Counted from the stretch's first letter, positions 1 to 11,832 are shown. The stretch: 64,000 bases of DNA from Tethya wilhelma (GCA_964030475.1 CAXIPT010000002.1:2163191-2227190); one strand, 5' to 3'. Numbers and translations: made by a program. The notes: generated by a model not told the origin, from the letters alone.

Positions 1-457
1 TACCAATAAATAATTATCTGCATGTGTACTTGTACATACTTTAATTTTCAATTGCAATGCTAGAGAATGTACGTGCCATTCCTATGTACACGCAAATACT
101 ACAGTCAAAAGTCAATCACATTCTACACACGCTTGGTAGGATATGCCCACCAAGCTTCGAAGTCACAGCTAGCACACACTCTCTGCTAGCCATCATGCAA
201 ACTTCTGCATATTTTGAAATTCATGCATATCCATCCTATTGCATGCACAAGACACACCCATACAGTAATTTAAGTGCCTACGGTCTGCGGTTTTCAAAGA
301 ATGCTTTGAAGTACTTTGATGTGGTCTAATTTCCAGGTCACTTGTATGAAGACAACTTCTGGTCACTAATTTTTGCAGGAAAATGATCTTCAGCACCTCC
401 TGAACACTTTCATTTTCAATTTGTATATCCGGACACACCCTTTACGATCCACTAATC
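1..457. other. Intergenic, no gene seen
   Basis: AT-rich sequence with only short open frames on both strands and no recognisable domain or splice structure. It runs up to the first copy of the dispersed repeat that begins near 458. Confidence 0.5.
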
Positions 458-929
458 CCCAGTATGGTAGTACTGGGTACACAGGAATGGCACGAATGGC
501 CCATTAGCGCAATACAAATATTCACGCAAATAACTGCAAAAACTGGGCGCGCTTAGCACTAAAAGGCTTCTTAAGCTACTATTTAGCTCTTTGTCTTTCT
601 AATCAGCCCAAAAACATGACCTCAAACCACCGCTAAAGTACCAAACACAAACATGCCAAATCTCCATCTTCTTCTTCTTCTTCTATCTTGGCTCAGAGAC
701 TATTCACTTTTAGAAGCTGATTCTTGAACGAATGAACTTGGTTTCTTCCGGGACAGTCGCTTTTGCCATCGGTTTTTAGCGCCTCTCATTGAGTAGCTAG
801 ATACAAGGCGAAAAGCGCCTCCTCCATATGGCCGCCATTAATTTCTACACTCATGCATGATTCATTAGCTTCTAGAAAATTCGAATTGACAACCATTTCC
901 ACACACAAAAGTGTGCGTTATTTGGAATT
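458..929 (+). repeat. Dispersed repeat R, copy 1
   Basis: An approximately 470-bp segment repeated with small differences at 1007-1483 and, in reverse orientation, at 25405-25796. It starts with a short self-complementary block (CCCAGTATGGTAGTACTGGG), passes a CTTCTT-rich tract, and ends at a GTGCGTTATTTGGAAT motif. No coding potential is seen. It looks like a non-autonomous transposable element. Confidence 0.75.
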
Positions 930-1006
930 AAATGCACTGAAGTTGCCTGGAACTACCTGGTTGCTCTTCTTAAGAGATGAATCAGGACTTTGATTATCAT
1001 AACATT

Positions 1007-1483
1007 CCCAGTACGGTAGTACTGGGTACATAGGAACACAGGAATGGCACGGATGGCCCATTAGCGCTATACAAATATTCACGCGAATAACTCTGCAAAA
1101 ACGGAGCACTTGGCTCTAAAAGGCTTCTTAAGCTACTATTTAGCTCTTTTTAATGAGCCCAAAAACATGGCCTAAAACCATCGCTAAAGTACCCAACCAA
1201 ACCTCTAATTTTCTCCATCTTCTTATTCTTCTTCTTCTTCTTCTTCTATCTTCTCACGCCATATCTCAAAGACCATTCACTTTTAGAAGCTGATTCTTGA
1301 ACAAACAAACTTGGTTTCTTTGTCTTCAATCGCTTTTGCCATCGGTTATTTGTGCTTCTCTTTGAGTCGCTAGATACAAGGCGAAAAGCGCCTCTCCATA
1401 TAATTTCTAAACTCATGCATTATTCATGAGCTAGCTAGCCTAACGACCCTTTCCATATTCAAGTGCGCGTTATTTGGAATCTA
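1007..1483 (+). repeat. Dispersed repeat R, copy 2
   Basis: Second direct copy of repeat R. It has the same block order as copy 1: TAGTACTGGG palindrome, GGCCCATTAGCGC, CTTCTT tract, CAAGGCGAAAAGCGCCTC, GCGTTATTTGGAAT. Substitutions and small indels separate the copies, so this is an older pair and not an assembly duplicate. Confidence 0.75.
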
Positions 1484-1704
1484 TTGCAATCATGCAGTGC
1501 ACCTAAGTTCTGTCCTAGATCCTATCCTCTCGTTCTCTGTGTTCAGTTCTTCAGCACGTTGCCTGCTTGGAGGTTTAGATTTTCAGCCGTCTGAAAGGCT
1601 GCATCGACCGTCACTTGAGGCGGGCTATCATAACAGTTGCCAGGCAAGTTCTCTGCTCAGCCTGAAGACTATATTCTACTGATATTATAAAAAAAATAGA
1701 ACAA

Positions 1705-1976
1705 ACAAGTACAAAAAACATTAGAAATGTAAATCAAACATAGGAATGGCCAAATCATAAAAAAACGAGCAAACAAGATAGGAATGGTTGTCAGATTGAG
1801 CGAGTTCATTCCTGTGTCTACAATGTCATTGAGCTCAGTAGGGATATGAACATAGGTGACACAGTGAAATGAACTCCTCGCTCAATCTGACAACCATTCC
1901 TATCTTGTTTGCTCGCTTTTTTATGATTTGGCCATTCCTATGTTTGATTTACATTTCTAATGTTTTTTGTACTTGT
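1705..1976. mobile_element. Foldback element family A, copy 1
   Basis: An inverted-repeat element whose two arms (about 1705-1808 and 1873-1976) are about 104 bp each and nearly identical as reverse complements. The arms begin ACAAGTACAAAAAACATT and contain CATAGGAATGGCC. The loop is about 64 bp and nothing is encoded. A second member lies at 24857-25136. The structure fits a non-autonomous MITE or foldback element. Confidence 0.85.
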
Positions 1977-2690
1977 GTATTGATTACAATGGCCATTGGT
2001 TCACAACAAATCTAGACTTTATTACAGCAGGTGTACCTGTCTGTTATTTGATAAACTTATTGTCAGAGCTTGCAGAAATATGTAAATTACACTATTTCAA
2101 GTTTCATTTTCTGTCTTTTCTATAGAAACACTGAAAAGCTGTGTGTGTACTCCCCTGCTGATGACCTCAGGGCATATGTGTATTTCATGGGGTGATCCCT
2201 GCTAGAAAGAACAGTGGGCTTTAAATTGAATCTGAGTAGTGTAGATACTACTCTGTAATCAGTTTAGTGAGCCAGGCTGGCACCATATTATCCTCTAGGG
2301 TTCCTGGTCCAAGAAGGCAAGGGTCTAATGACACCAAAACATGAATCATGCATACAAACCAGGAATCACACAAGATTCAAACGCGCAGTGTAAAAACCCA
2401 CTGAAAAACTTTAGGACTTCTCTCATCTACTTTTATTGGAGACACTCTGGATCCTGACCTCTAGCTAGCAGAACGTAACTTAAAGAAACCCCTATTGAAA
2501 ATGGATCGAGCCACTCAGCAAAAGGAGGAGCAAGCTATAAGGAGAAGTCAGCTATTTCTATAGAGAGCTCTGACATAAACACAATGAATTGCTCCGCCCA
2601 GAGACTCCCCATCCCCCTCTGAATGCTTGTTATCTGACTTGGGTATCCATTGTGTTGTTTTGATATGTTCCAATACTTCAGACACTAAGG
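1977..2690. other. Intergenic, no gene seen
   Basis: No open frame of note, no recognisable motif and no long palindrome. It separates the foldback element from a reverse-transcriptase remnant. Confidence 0.4.
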
Positions 2691-2730
2691 CATATCCTGT
2701 CACACCCCAAGGACCCATGCAGTACCAGAC

Positions 2731-2832
2731 TTACAGAATTGTAATGTTCTGTACAAGATTCCATGTGCTGCTTGCAATTGCTCCTACATTGATCAGATAG
2801 GAAGAAAGCTAACGCAGAAATTGCGGGGATGA
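2731..2832 (+). pseudogene. Reverse-transcriptase tail remnant (GIY-YIG-like)
   Basis: A short frame reads VLYKIPCAACNCSYIDQIGR and continues KLTQKLRG before a stop. The pattern YKIPC-xx-C-xxx-YI-xQ-x-GR matches the Cys-containing GIY-YIG endonuclease region at the end of Penelope-like and related retroelements. The usual glycine after YI is replaced by aspartate and the frame ends within a few residues, so this is a dead fragment. No upstream reverse-transcriptase domain is visible. Assignment to Penelope-like elements is from family knowledge, not a search. Confidence 0.5.
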
Positions 2833-2913
2833 TAACAAGCGTGAGTGCAGCAAGCAAAAGAAAAAATAAATAAGATAAGATAATATATAGCTATATATGC
2901 TCTGGTGAAATAC

Positions 2914-2970
2914 GAGCACATTGGTACTGAGCTAGATATATTATATATCTAGCTCAGTACCAATGTGCTC
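2914..2970. repeat. Perfect 27-bp palindrome with 3-nt loop
   Basis: Positions 2914-2940 are the exact reverse complement of 2944-2970, with TTA between them. The arm begins GAGCACATTGGTACTGAGC. It would extrude as a cruciform or hairpin. Confidence 0.9.
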
Positions 2971-2972
2971 TT

Positions 2973-3011
2973 ATTATCATTACATTATTATAATAATAAT
3001 GTAATGATAAT
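2973..3011. repeat. Perfect 18-bp palindrome with 3-nt loop
   Basis: Positions 2973-2990 (ATTATCATTACATTATTA) are the exact reverse complement of 2994-3011. It starts two bases after the preceding palindrome, so two hairpins stand side by side. Confidence 0.9.
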
Positions 3012-3630
3012 GTCAAAAGTTTACTGCTTTAGGCTCGGATTTGGAGAGTTTTTGTAGTACGGATTTGGTATTTGTTCGAGGGAACTCAAGAGTTTTTGTA
3101 GTACTGAATGGTAACCAAACAGTAGTAGTTCTGTTTCTCATCCTACATTGTCACTGACAATGTGGAAAAAAACACGTACGTGTGATCAACATCCACTTGC
3201 CTTTCTAAATTCCCAAGAGTCTCAGAATTACACAAAAATGGATTTCTGGGCTGTTATATATCAAACAACATGCAGTTTATCTGTGACAAGAGATATTCTG
3301 TCCAATGTATACAAGATAATATCATTTGCAACGTACTACTCATCATCACTAGCAATCACTCTTTTGAGTGCCCAACATAAAAGTATGATTTTTGTCAAAA
3401 GGCAATCTGTAATCAAATCTTTTTGTAAGTTTCCTTTCACACACACACAGATAAAATGATAAAATAAACAGAATACAGTACTTATAGTCAAAAATTGTAC
3501 TAGTTATAAAGTTTGTAGAAGCACAACTCTAAAATTAATTTTAAATACTGAGAGTTATTTTCACACAATCAAGCATTATAAATTCTTTAAGATGAAAGCC
3601 TCCCTTTATAAGAAAATCAATGGGTGATAC
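3012..3630. other. 3' flank of the class C receptor gene
   Basis: AT-rich sequence downstream of the minus-strand receptor gene. A 103-codon open frame at 3148-3459 (+) has no recognisable domain and is not called as a gene. Confidence 0.4.
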
Positions 3631-3633
3631 AAT

Positions 3634-6036
3634 CTACTTGTTAATAATTAGTGATCCAAGATTTGTATTATTTGTTCCTGATCCAAGATTTGCATTATTT
3701 GTTCCTGATTCAAGTTTGTTTTGACTCTTCATGAGGGGAATTATAGGTGGTAAAAAGAGTGTTACAAAGCACACAACCATAACAGCAAATAGTAGAGCAT
3801 CCAATACCAACACCTCTACTGTAAGTCCCACTTTCTGGTTACTAACGATCACATAGGTTGGAACACCAAGGGCAGCCAGGATAGATAGGAGGTACACTAG
3901 TATCACAATATTGTTAGTTTTAAACTCTTTAATTTGCCTGCTTCGTGTAAGCAGTGCAAACGTTAGTGAAAAGAACAAGATTAACATTTTTCCTCCACCA
4001 AGAATACAACTAAATTGTAGGATCCATTGTGAGATGCACTCGCTTTGAATGCTAACTGTTTCATCACGGTTTTGACTCCTTGTCTCAGTGGGTGTCAATG
4101 GGTCTATAACACTCCAAATGACTAGTACGATAACATCTATAAGAGTGAGTACACATTGGAAAATAATCAAAGTGTAGTCCTTAAGGAGGGTCTGTTTTGT
4201 CTTGGTACGTGTTTTTATGTTTTTAGATGTGAAGATGTAGTACAGCCGCCAAGTTTTTAGACACACCATTCCCAATACAAGTGTCAGGCCTAAACTGAAT
4301 CAGATACACCATGGAACCAAGTTGCACAACACTGTTTGTGCTGTCACTCCGATTGTTTTTTGTAAAGTGTACACAGTCATTCCCGTAAGGATCCAGTAGA
4401 TTCCTACAAGGATTGTGTGGTTTAGACGATGACTGGAAGCCTTGATTGACTTTGTTTTTCTGTATAGAGTGTTGACAACTTGAATCGCTATTGTAAGTAA
4501 TAAAACAACAAATATGCATGCTAGTAAGGGTATAGCGACACTGAGTGGCAAACGATTGTAACGTGATTCAAAACTGCTTTCAATAAAGTGTCCATTTATT
4601 CCGGGTAGAGTGATTAGTTTTCCTTTACTATAAATCAACACTACCTCACCAAATCCTGAGCCATTGTACTGAATTATATCAAACTCTGGCTCAATAAAGT
4701 GTGTCCTTTCATTGAATTTAATTCGACCAGTAACTCCTTGAAAGTCAACACTAAGCATTCCTTCTCGAACTATATTTGCGATTTCTTTTAGTAACACACT
4801 ACCCTGAAAATCAATGGACTGTCTTATTTTCTCAAACTCACCAATAGTGTTATTGAAAGCAATTGCTAATGCCCAGATTGAATCATACGTGACTCCAGAC
4901 CATTGTGTCAATGAGGCATTCACACAAAACCTTTCTTTGTAAGCTTTGATGTGATTCTTGTATGCCTCTTGATACTCTGAATATGTACGATTAGATACAA
5001 TCTTAATAGCCGTGTCGTCATTAGATAAAAATCTTTGAAAGACATTTAGGCTTCCATTTAGAGCTGTTAATATGTCTTCTTGTGAACATTTATAATCAAC
5101 ATTGTTGTACGAGAAAGTTATCTCGTGAAAGTCCTCCTCAGTTTTTGTTTCGAAGATCCACTGATACTCGGGAAAGTACATTCCATTATGAAATGCCAAG
5201 CACAACAATCGTTGTGAAAGGCTAGGAGTTGCTGCAACAAAAATAACTCGTAAAAATGATGAACGAATAATTTCAAGGGGTATAAAGTTGTCATAAATTT
5301 CAGTCACAAACTGAATAACTTTCATGTACTCTGTTGACCCTTCAGCTGCCTTTTGTAGTCCTTGTAGTACTGCTTCTCCTTCAGCTTCAATTGTAGAATA
5401 CAACACAGCCACCTTCTTCCACTTATTCTTTTGAATCAGTTCAAAGTATGCGCTAGCAAAAGCAGAATCTGGGCCAATTATTCCAAAGCCATTTGGATAT
5501 TCTGTGATAGTTTCTGCCCCGCCCCAGTGAACGCTTACAATTGAAGTCCTATTCTCAGTTGTTAATGGTAAAAGTGTATTGACTCCATCATCACATGTAG
5601 GTCCTGTTAAGCCTATTAATTGAAAATCCATGTTATCATTATGATAAATGTGATGTATATCTTTTGCATAGCTAAAAACTGTTCGTTCTTTAATGCTGCA
5701 TCCTCCATCACTCAGTATCAACTTCAAGTTGTAGCCTCTAAGCATATCACTGCGATTGTTGATTTCTTCAACAGCTAATAATGCAGCTGGGGTAATGTCA
5801 TGTCCATCGTCATAATTTCCAGCAAAGGATGGTCTACCAAGAGGATCTGGATATGGGACCATCACTATCATGTATACTGTGTCGTTGGTTGACGGTTCAT
5901 CAGATAGACCAGTCCTGAATTCACCACAGGCAGCATTAGCAAACGATACTTTTAGAATAATGCACAAAACTAATACTACTATCCCAAATATTGCCATTCT
6001 TTTGACTGTACCCTCAACACAAATCAATTTACGCAT
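3634..6036 (-). CDS. GABA-B-like class C G-protein coupled receptor with an in-frame stop in TM3
   Basis: Single-exon reading frame of about 800 codons from ATG 6036 to the stop at 3634. Residues 1-34 form a signal peptide or hydrophobic leader. Residues about 50-430 resemble the periplasmic-binding-like (Venus flytrap) ligand domain of GABA-B and ANF receptors. Seven hydrophobic segments follow. TM1 contains LLACIFVVLLLTIAIQVV. After TM3 comes the class C signature KTWRLYYIF. The tail carries a short repeat (SGTNNANLGSGTNNTNLGS). At 4302-4300 a TGA interrupts TM3 just after NLVPWCI. The same frame continues without another break as FSLGLTLVLGMVCLKTWR to the normal C-terminus, so this is one gene with one nonsense codon, not two genes or an intron. 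It is either a null allele, a recent pseudogene or a sequencing error. The ligand cannot be told from the sequence. Confidence 0.85.
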
Positions 6037-7488
6037 CTGAATTACTAGTATTTGAAAACTCTACCAATCTGTTCAACTTATAATATGTAATCTACTTTCC
6101 CGGAAATGATCACAGCTTTATCATGAAGCTTAAGAGAAATAGGGAAAATTATAAAATAAGTCTACGAACGTTTGTTATAATTATAGGATGCATGTATATA
6201 CCACACACTAATATCCCAAGGCTATAGTACATAAGAGTAAACTCTTCACTTAGTTTACCATTCCAATCTCGTTTGTTTATGACTTGGCCATGCTACATTT
6301 TTTATGCTTTAACTCGTTTAAAGAACAGGTATATAGGTAATAATGTGATTTTCAAAATAATTATTATCAGTTTTTTATAATGTAGTGTCTTTGCTATGTT
6401 TGGTTTACAAATTTTCGATGAAGAAATGATCAATTTTGTGTTGTTTACACTTTCAACCAGATGCTTTATCCCAGTGGTATAGTGAGATTTCTGAGTGTCT
6501 CCTTTGCCATTTGATCAAAAGGTAGTTAAGCCTTCACCAATCTCTATTTTCTTACCTAGCTCATTCATTAACTGATAGTAAAGGCCCCAACATTTTCTGG
6601 ACATGAAGGGCTACTACATTGGACTTGAGCGGAGACACTCTGTTCCAATTGCTAATTACCAACCCACCAAAGAGAGCTCAATTACGAAGTATATATGTGT
6701 GCATACATTAACTGCATTCCTATATCACAAGCAGTTGCATGGTGACAAGGGTGGCTGTGTATTAATTGCATGTGTTTAATCTATAATAATTATACGTATA
6801 CCTTAAGATTATTTTGTGGCTGGCACTAGGGTTACTCTGGGATTATAGTCGTGTAGTGTATAGATACCAACCTGGGCAGTATATGAACAATGGGTAAGTT
6901 TAGAATAGTCTCTAGACAATTTCATGTTTAGTTTGGATGCATGGCACAACTGATTCCTTTTTTAATAGTGATTGTTCAAAAGATTTAATCACTAAAATCT
7001 TTCAAACAATCACATCTTTCTAAAAAATTTTAGTCATCGTACAATTGATTAAAGTGACCTTAGTTTTAGACACCAACAACCGGCTATTATTTTCTTTAGA
7101 TTGCATTGTACACCTGAATCAGCATGCATCGATCATTCACGGTTAATTTAATGGAATGGAAATGCCTACGGAATCTTTGTACTTGGGTGCTCATCCATAC
7201 AAGCTTATATTTATAAACACATTAATCTTAACTGTGCTCATCTGTACAAACTTATTTTTATGCATAATAATCCCAACTTATGAGCCATGAACCATAGTAG
7301 CATGGTCATGCATATGTGTACATGTTGTTGATCACTGTCAACAACTTGAATACGTAAGTATACAATGTCATATACAATTGCGTATATAGGAATACCCAAA
7401 ACCTCATGCAGTGATCAATTTATTGTAAACAATAGCTGCTACTGTTAACTAAGAGTCAATAAGATCACTGTGCAGTAAGTATTCGGTT
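6037..7488. other. Intergenic between divergent genes
   Basis: This lies between the minus-strand receptor start and the plus-strand Cys-rich gene start, so it should hold both promoters. No core promoter element is convincing. A short segment near 6260-6300 (CCATTCCAATCTCG, then GACTTGGCCATGC) resembles one degraded arm of foldback family A. Confidence 0.45.
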
Positions 7489-8379
7489 ATGGATGCCATG
7501 TACAATGTGATACAGCTTTTGGTGATTACTGCCGGCATTTTAGTTGTTGTCAATTCAATTGATGCAAGGAAGCTACCCCTAGTTCTACCCTCAGTTGAGA
7601 TTCCACAAAATCAAGACAACAGCCAACTGTGTCCAGCAAATCTTGAAAGAGAATCTGGTCACGAAAGTCTTTCAAACTCTGTGCTGACACAGTTACAATC
7701 ACTGCTTGTTGAAGAGTGTGGAGATGGTATATGGTATCGTATTGGTTTCCTCAACATGAGCAATCCATCAACCAACTGTCCCACTGCTTGGAGAGAGTAC
7801 TCTGAGGGTAATATAAGAGTATGTGGTAGAAAAACATCTGCTGGTGGAAGCTGTGCATCCAATACCTATACCGTTGACAACACCCAGTACAGAAAGGTGT
7901 GTGGACGAATAATTGGCTACCAGTATGCAACACCTTCCCCATTTGATAGCAGACACCAATCGGTGACTGTTGAGCAAAATTATGTGGATGGTGTTAGTGT
8001 GACACATGGAAATCCCCGTTCTCACATTTGGACTTTTGCTGCTGGTGTGATAGATTCACCGTCTGATTTTCATTCCTGTCCTTGTGTCAGTTCAATTTCT
8101 CCTCGACCTCCATCGTTTGTTGGCGACAACTATTTTTGTGAGTCTGCAGTTCATGTTGATGATTTGAGGGATGTTGAATTTATTTTTTACCCCGACGACC
8201 CACTCTGGGATGGTCAGAATTGTCCTCGTGGTGACTGTTGTGATTTTAACTCTCCTCCCTGGTTCTCTGTTGAAGTGAATGGACCCACCACTGATGATAT
8301 TGAGGTTCGCATTTGTGCTGAAGAAAGTACGCAAAATGAAGACACCCCAATTAGCCTGCTTGAGCTCTACATCCAGTAA
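7489..8379 (+). CDS. Secreted Cys-rich protein with VCGR and HIWTFAAG motifs
   Basis: Single-exon frame of 296 aa starting MDAMYNVIQLLVITAGILVV, a clear signal peptide. The mature part opens with a short helical segment after a CPAN motif (about 48-75), then a Cys-rich block: EECGDGIWYRIGFLNMS, CPTAWREY, RVCGRKTSAGGSC, KVCGRIIGYQ, YVDGVSVTHG, HIWTFAAG, CPCVSS, FVGDNYFCES, DPLWDGQNC, CCDF, DDIEVRIC, ending in PISLLELYIQ. From memory this pattern marks a multi-copy extracellular family of sponges and cnidarians without an assigned function. I give no activity. All cysteines and the terminal motif are present and the frame is intact, so it should be functional. The N-terminal CP-x(n)-L-x-L module recurs in the terminal exon of the beta-helix gene at 14151-14290. 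Confidence 0.85.
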   Translation: MDAMYNVIQLLVITAGILVVVNSIDARKLPLVLPSVEIPQNQDNSQLCPANLERESGHESLSNSVLTQLQSLLVEECGDGIWYRIGFLNMSNPSTNCPTAWREYSEGNIRVCGRKTSAGGSCASNTYTVDNTQYRKVCGRIIGYQYATPSPFDSRHQSVTVEQNYVDGVSVTHGNPRSHIWTFAAGVIDSPSDFHSCPCVSSISPRPPSFVGDNYFCESAVHVDDLRDVEFIFYPDDPLWDGQNCPRGDCCDFNSPPWFSVEVNGPTTDDIEVRICAEESTQNEDTPISLLELYIQ

Positions 8380-9429
8380 CTAGCAAGTATAACTACCCTA
8401 AAGTACGTACTTTAGTGTGCAGTTTAATATTACACCATAGTTTAGTGTATACAGAGCTACGTAGGAAGTGAATGAGACACACTGAATTATACAATTGTTA
8501 TTTATTGCTGTTTAGACTATTTATTGCAACTGTCAACTGTATGCATTACATCATTACATGTGCTTTGTATTACAACATTCTAAAATGTGTACGTTATCTA
8601 TACTCTGTCTGAGTTGAGTTGGCAGTTACATTTGCACGAATAACTCATGAACAAGTTGGACAGGACTTGGACAAATCTGCTCAGCTCTCCAACTGAAATA
8701 AAACATATAAACTTTACTCCTCTTCTTGGAAACAAAACTCACCATACAAAGCTGCATCAATGCTGCATCAATGCGAGCTGTTTAGCGTTCTTCCTTATTA
8801 ACACTCACTCTCACCTTTGTATCATGTGACATTTACGTAGAGCATCCATATAGAGCTCACATGCACTGTGTTTGTTTATCACACTCCACATTCTTTACAT
8901 TCAACGTATTTATGGTCTACTGGATAGACTTCTCAGCTCAGACACAGTATATAGACATACCAAATGATTGTTATGGTCCCAAAAAGTTCGAGTTACTCAA
9001 CATTTTAGTTATAGCTAAGTGTGATGAGAAACTATGTTTATATTATAGCAGCTTAATTATGTTCAGATAACATTGATATCCTGGCCATGGTTGAAACAGT
9101 GGATCAGTTTGAATGCAGTAAGTCAGAATGGACCTGTATGGTACACACACATTGAACTATAATTATACATCATGGCTTGACATAATTATGTAGCTACTTA
9201 ATAGTTCATGTTGAAACTCTTAAACCAGAAGGCTTTGCCATCTATTGTATGTACAACATACAAATGGATCTGAGGAACAGAAATGAAAATTCCTAAGATA
9301 TAGTAGTAGATAACATAATCCTCGAGCCAGTATGGGAGAAGTTAGAGTGTTTAATACAACTTACTCGGGGCTGTCAGTTGGAAGACCGCCCTCAAGAGTA
9401 TACGTCCTCCATTAATTTTGGGCAAAAAA
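8380..9429. other. Intergenic, no gene seen
   Basis: 3' flank of the Cys-rich gene. An AATAAA near 8697 is a possible polyadenylation signal but lies about 320 nt past the stop. Open frames of 60-69 codons at 8647-9070 have no recognisable content. Confidence 0.4.
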
Positions 9430-9670
9430 AGTCATGTGCCGAAATTCAGAGACTTGCCTTGTTTCATTGCTTTTTACCGCACTGCCCATTCCTACACTTT
9501 TCATTTTTATAAAATTTTTACTACTTGTTCATTCACTTTTTTAAACACTAAGGTGCTCAATTGCATGGAGGCAATCAGAGACTAATGTCTCTACAAAAAG
9601 CAGACGTGTACATTGGATGCGCATGCGCATTATATGCATGCAACCACGTGATCTATTGATGACCTTTACC
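9430..9670 (-). mobile_element. Foldback element family B, one degraded arm
   Basis: Reads on the minus strand as the left end and left arm of family B (complete at 25980-26550). It has the shared order GCGCATGCGCAT, CTTTTTGTAGAGAC, AAAAGTGAATGAACAAGTAG, then the arm with TGTAGGAATGGGC and TCATGTGCCGAAATT in reverse. The second arm is absent, so it is a truncated, diverged copy. Confidence 0.65.
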
Positions 9671-11465
9671 TACACAAAAAAGGCTAACTAAATTGACTAC
9701 ATCAAAAGGCTAAATAAACAGTACAGTATTTTATATCAAGAGTTAAAAAGCTGCCTAGATTTTGTTTGCTGCCTTTCCACCAGCAAACAAGTCAAAAAGG
9801 ACATACTGTGCATGAAATGAAGTCCCAGTATATAGTAAAAGTTGGCTCAATGCCTTAATTTTGTTTGTCTGGAAATCACATTCAAGTAAGCCGTCCTGCA
9901 GTTAGCTAGGAAGGAAGGAAGGAAGGAAGGGGAGAACAAAATTGCACTCTTGTGGCTTCTTCTCGCCAGCGCTCTCTCTAGAAACTTTTTGCCTATTTTC
10001 TTGGTTAATACAGCAAGTAAACTGTCTGGGGGAGGCTATTAAGTGCATTTGAAGGCTTAGCTTTCTTTCCCTGAAAGTTTATAAGCGTGAACATTTTGTA
10101 TTGTGTCAATGGGACGGTCGGTCCATTCCTACTACCGTACGTGTGATAGCCAGTTAGCCAATAGGATAATAGGATAATAGAATAGGGATAGATCCCCTTC
10201 CCTAATAGAGTAAGAACCTTTTCACTGTAAATGGTATTCTTAGCGCTCAAGATTTTACTTTTAATGTTTCTGTCATATCCTTAGTTATAGCTACAGGGCA
10301 TGTTACAAAATGGTTAATATTATTCAGCCTTAAATTTAGAACACTAGCAAATCATATATAGTTTTTTTTTTTGAGGTATCCGTGAGTGGCATGTCAGAGG
10401 GGGTACTCTGGTCTGTGCTTGATAATGACATCATTGCTTAATATAATTAGCACAATTAAGGGTAACGCTATTCAATGAATTAATCTATGAAATGAGTAAA
10501 TCTGAGCTATAACAATACTTCAAAATCACTTTTAGAAAAGAAAAGAAAAAAATAGCAGAACATGGTGGCATAACAATCTTCGATTGTACATTCGAATTGT
10601 GAAATTTTGGATCATGCGACCAAAAGTGGGTGTAGTTGCATATCCCAAAATGGCCAGCCGCTTTTGCCTGCATTATATTATATCAGCACTGTGCCCCCAT
10701 GAGTTAAATCCTAGATATGTTATTTAATTGTCATAGTTTCTCTTTAATTCTAACTAACGCACACCAACTAAAGTTATAAAAATGAATTTCAAGCATCCAA
10801 ACACATTATACATTGTTGCTGTAGCCTACTAATGTGTAGCTACACATATACTATCACTTGACCAGCCAACCCAGTTTTGGTGTTTCAACGTCAAGGAAAA
10901 TGAGTGCATTTGGTAGATTTGGTTCCATTCTAGTTAGCTTATTGGCACATAGTCTGTGTTTAGTGAGTCAAATTTGAACAGTAGGTGTACTTTGGTGTAT
11001 ATAATGAGATATGTGTCATTTGAACCAGTTGACCCAGTTTTAGTGTCGTTGTCAAGTGACACACGAGTTCATTTGACTTACTGGTTGGCCATTGAAGTGC
11101 CAGAGTGCTCTAGGAAGTTCCAGTTGGTTTCTTGGTGACTATACCGTAGGAAAAATGCCTAAGGTACCATATAGTCTATCTTGAGTTTTTATCTAGATCG
11201 AATATTGTATCAATGCCAATGGGACAGTCAGCCATTCATGCTATACATTCTATATGTAAATTTAGGCTAGCTATATCCCCTACAGAGTGCATGCATGCTT
11301 TGTTTTTCGGGTTGTTTCCCGTAAATGGCTAAACAAATGTGTGTAACCCAAGACAAACATGACAAATATGAATCAGTACTGTCATGCATTATTTAATCTT
11401 GAAGGAAAACAATCAGGAAGGAATTAATTTTTCAATTATATAATATATACATATAGCATTTTCCT
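9671..11465. other. Intergenic, no gene seen
   Basis: Contains a short GAAG microsatellite (about 9908-9930). Two related stretches near 10105-10150 and 11205-11260 share AATGGGACGGTC/AATGGGACAGTC followed by CCATTC. A weak internal similarity exists between 10860-10900 and 11025-11060 (CCCAGTTTTGGTGT versus CCCAGTTTTAGTGT). Open frames up to 81 codons show no domain. Confidence 0.4.
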
Positions 11466-11467
11466 TA

Positions 11468-11765
11468 TTAGTTTCCTTGTTAAAAGAATAGATGACTTAA
11501 AAATTGAATTCTTGTGTAATGAAACATGTAAGTGTAACATCAGCATTGCAGTCTATTGTGTGTGAACTAGCTATAGCTATGATATATTGGTTTCCTTGTT
11601 AAAAAAATAAATGACCTGAAAATTAAATTCTTGTTTAATGAAACACATAATTATATAATGTATAAATGACCTGAAGATTAAATTCTTGTTTAATGAAACA
11701 CATAATTATATAATGTAACATTAAAAACAGCAGCATTGCGGTCTATTGTGTGTGAACTATGATTT
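11468..11765 (+). repeat. Tandem diverged repeat, 5' flank of the beta-helix gene
   Basis: The phrase TTAAATTCTTGTTTAATGAA with flanking ATGACCTGAAAATT recurs at about 11495, 11615 and 11670. A longer unit of roughly 120 bp (GTTTCCTTGTTAAA through TGTGTGTGAACTA) is seen from 11468 and again from 11588. It lies directly upstream of the beta-helix gene. Confidence 0.7.
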
Positions 11766-11832
11766 ATATAGTTGTTCATTTTTAGTTATCTCACATTATT
11801 TCAGTGAGAAGAAGTTGTAGAAGTGTTGCATC

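Noticed and set aside
3148..3459. 103-codon plus-strand open frame
   Set aside because: No recognisable domain, no splice context and AT-rich background; treated as chance.
3634..4519. Receptor C-terminus as a separate gene, or an overlapping frame at 4223-4519
   Set aside because: The two long frames are in the same phase with one TGA between them. The 4223-4519 frame is a shadow of TM2-TM3 in another phase.
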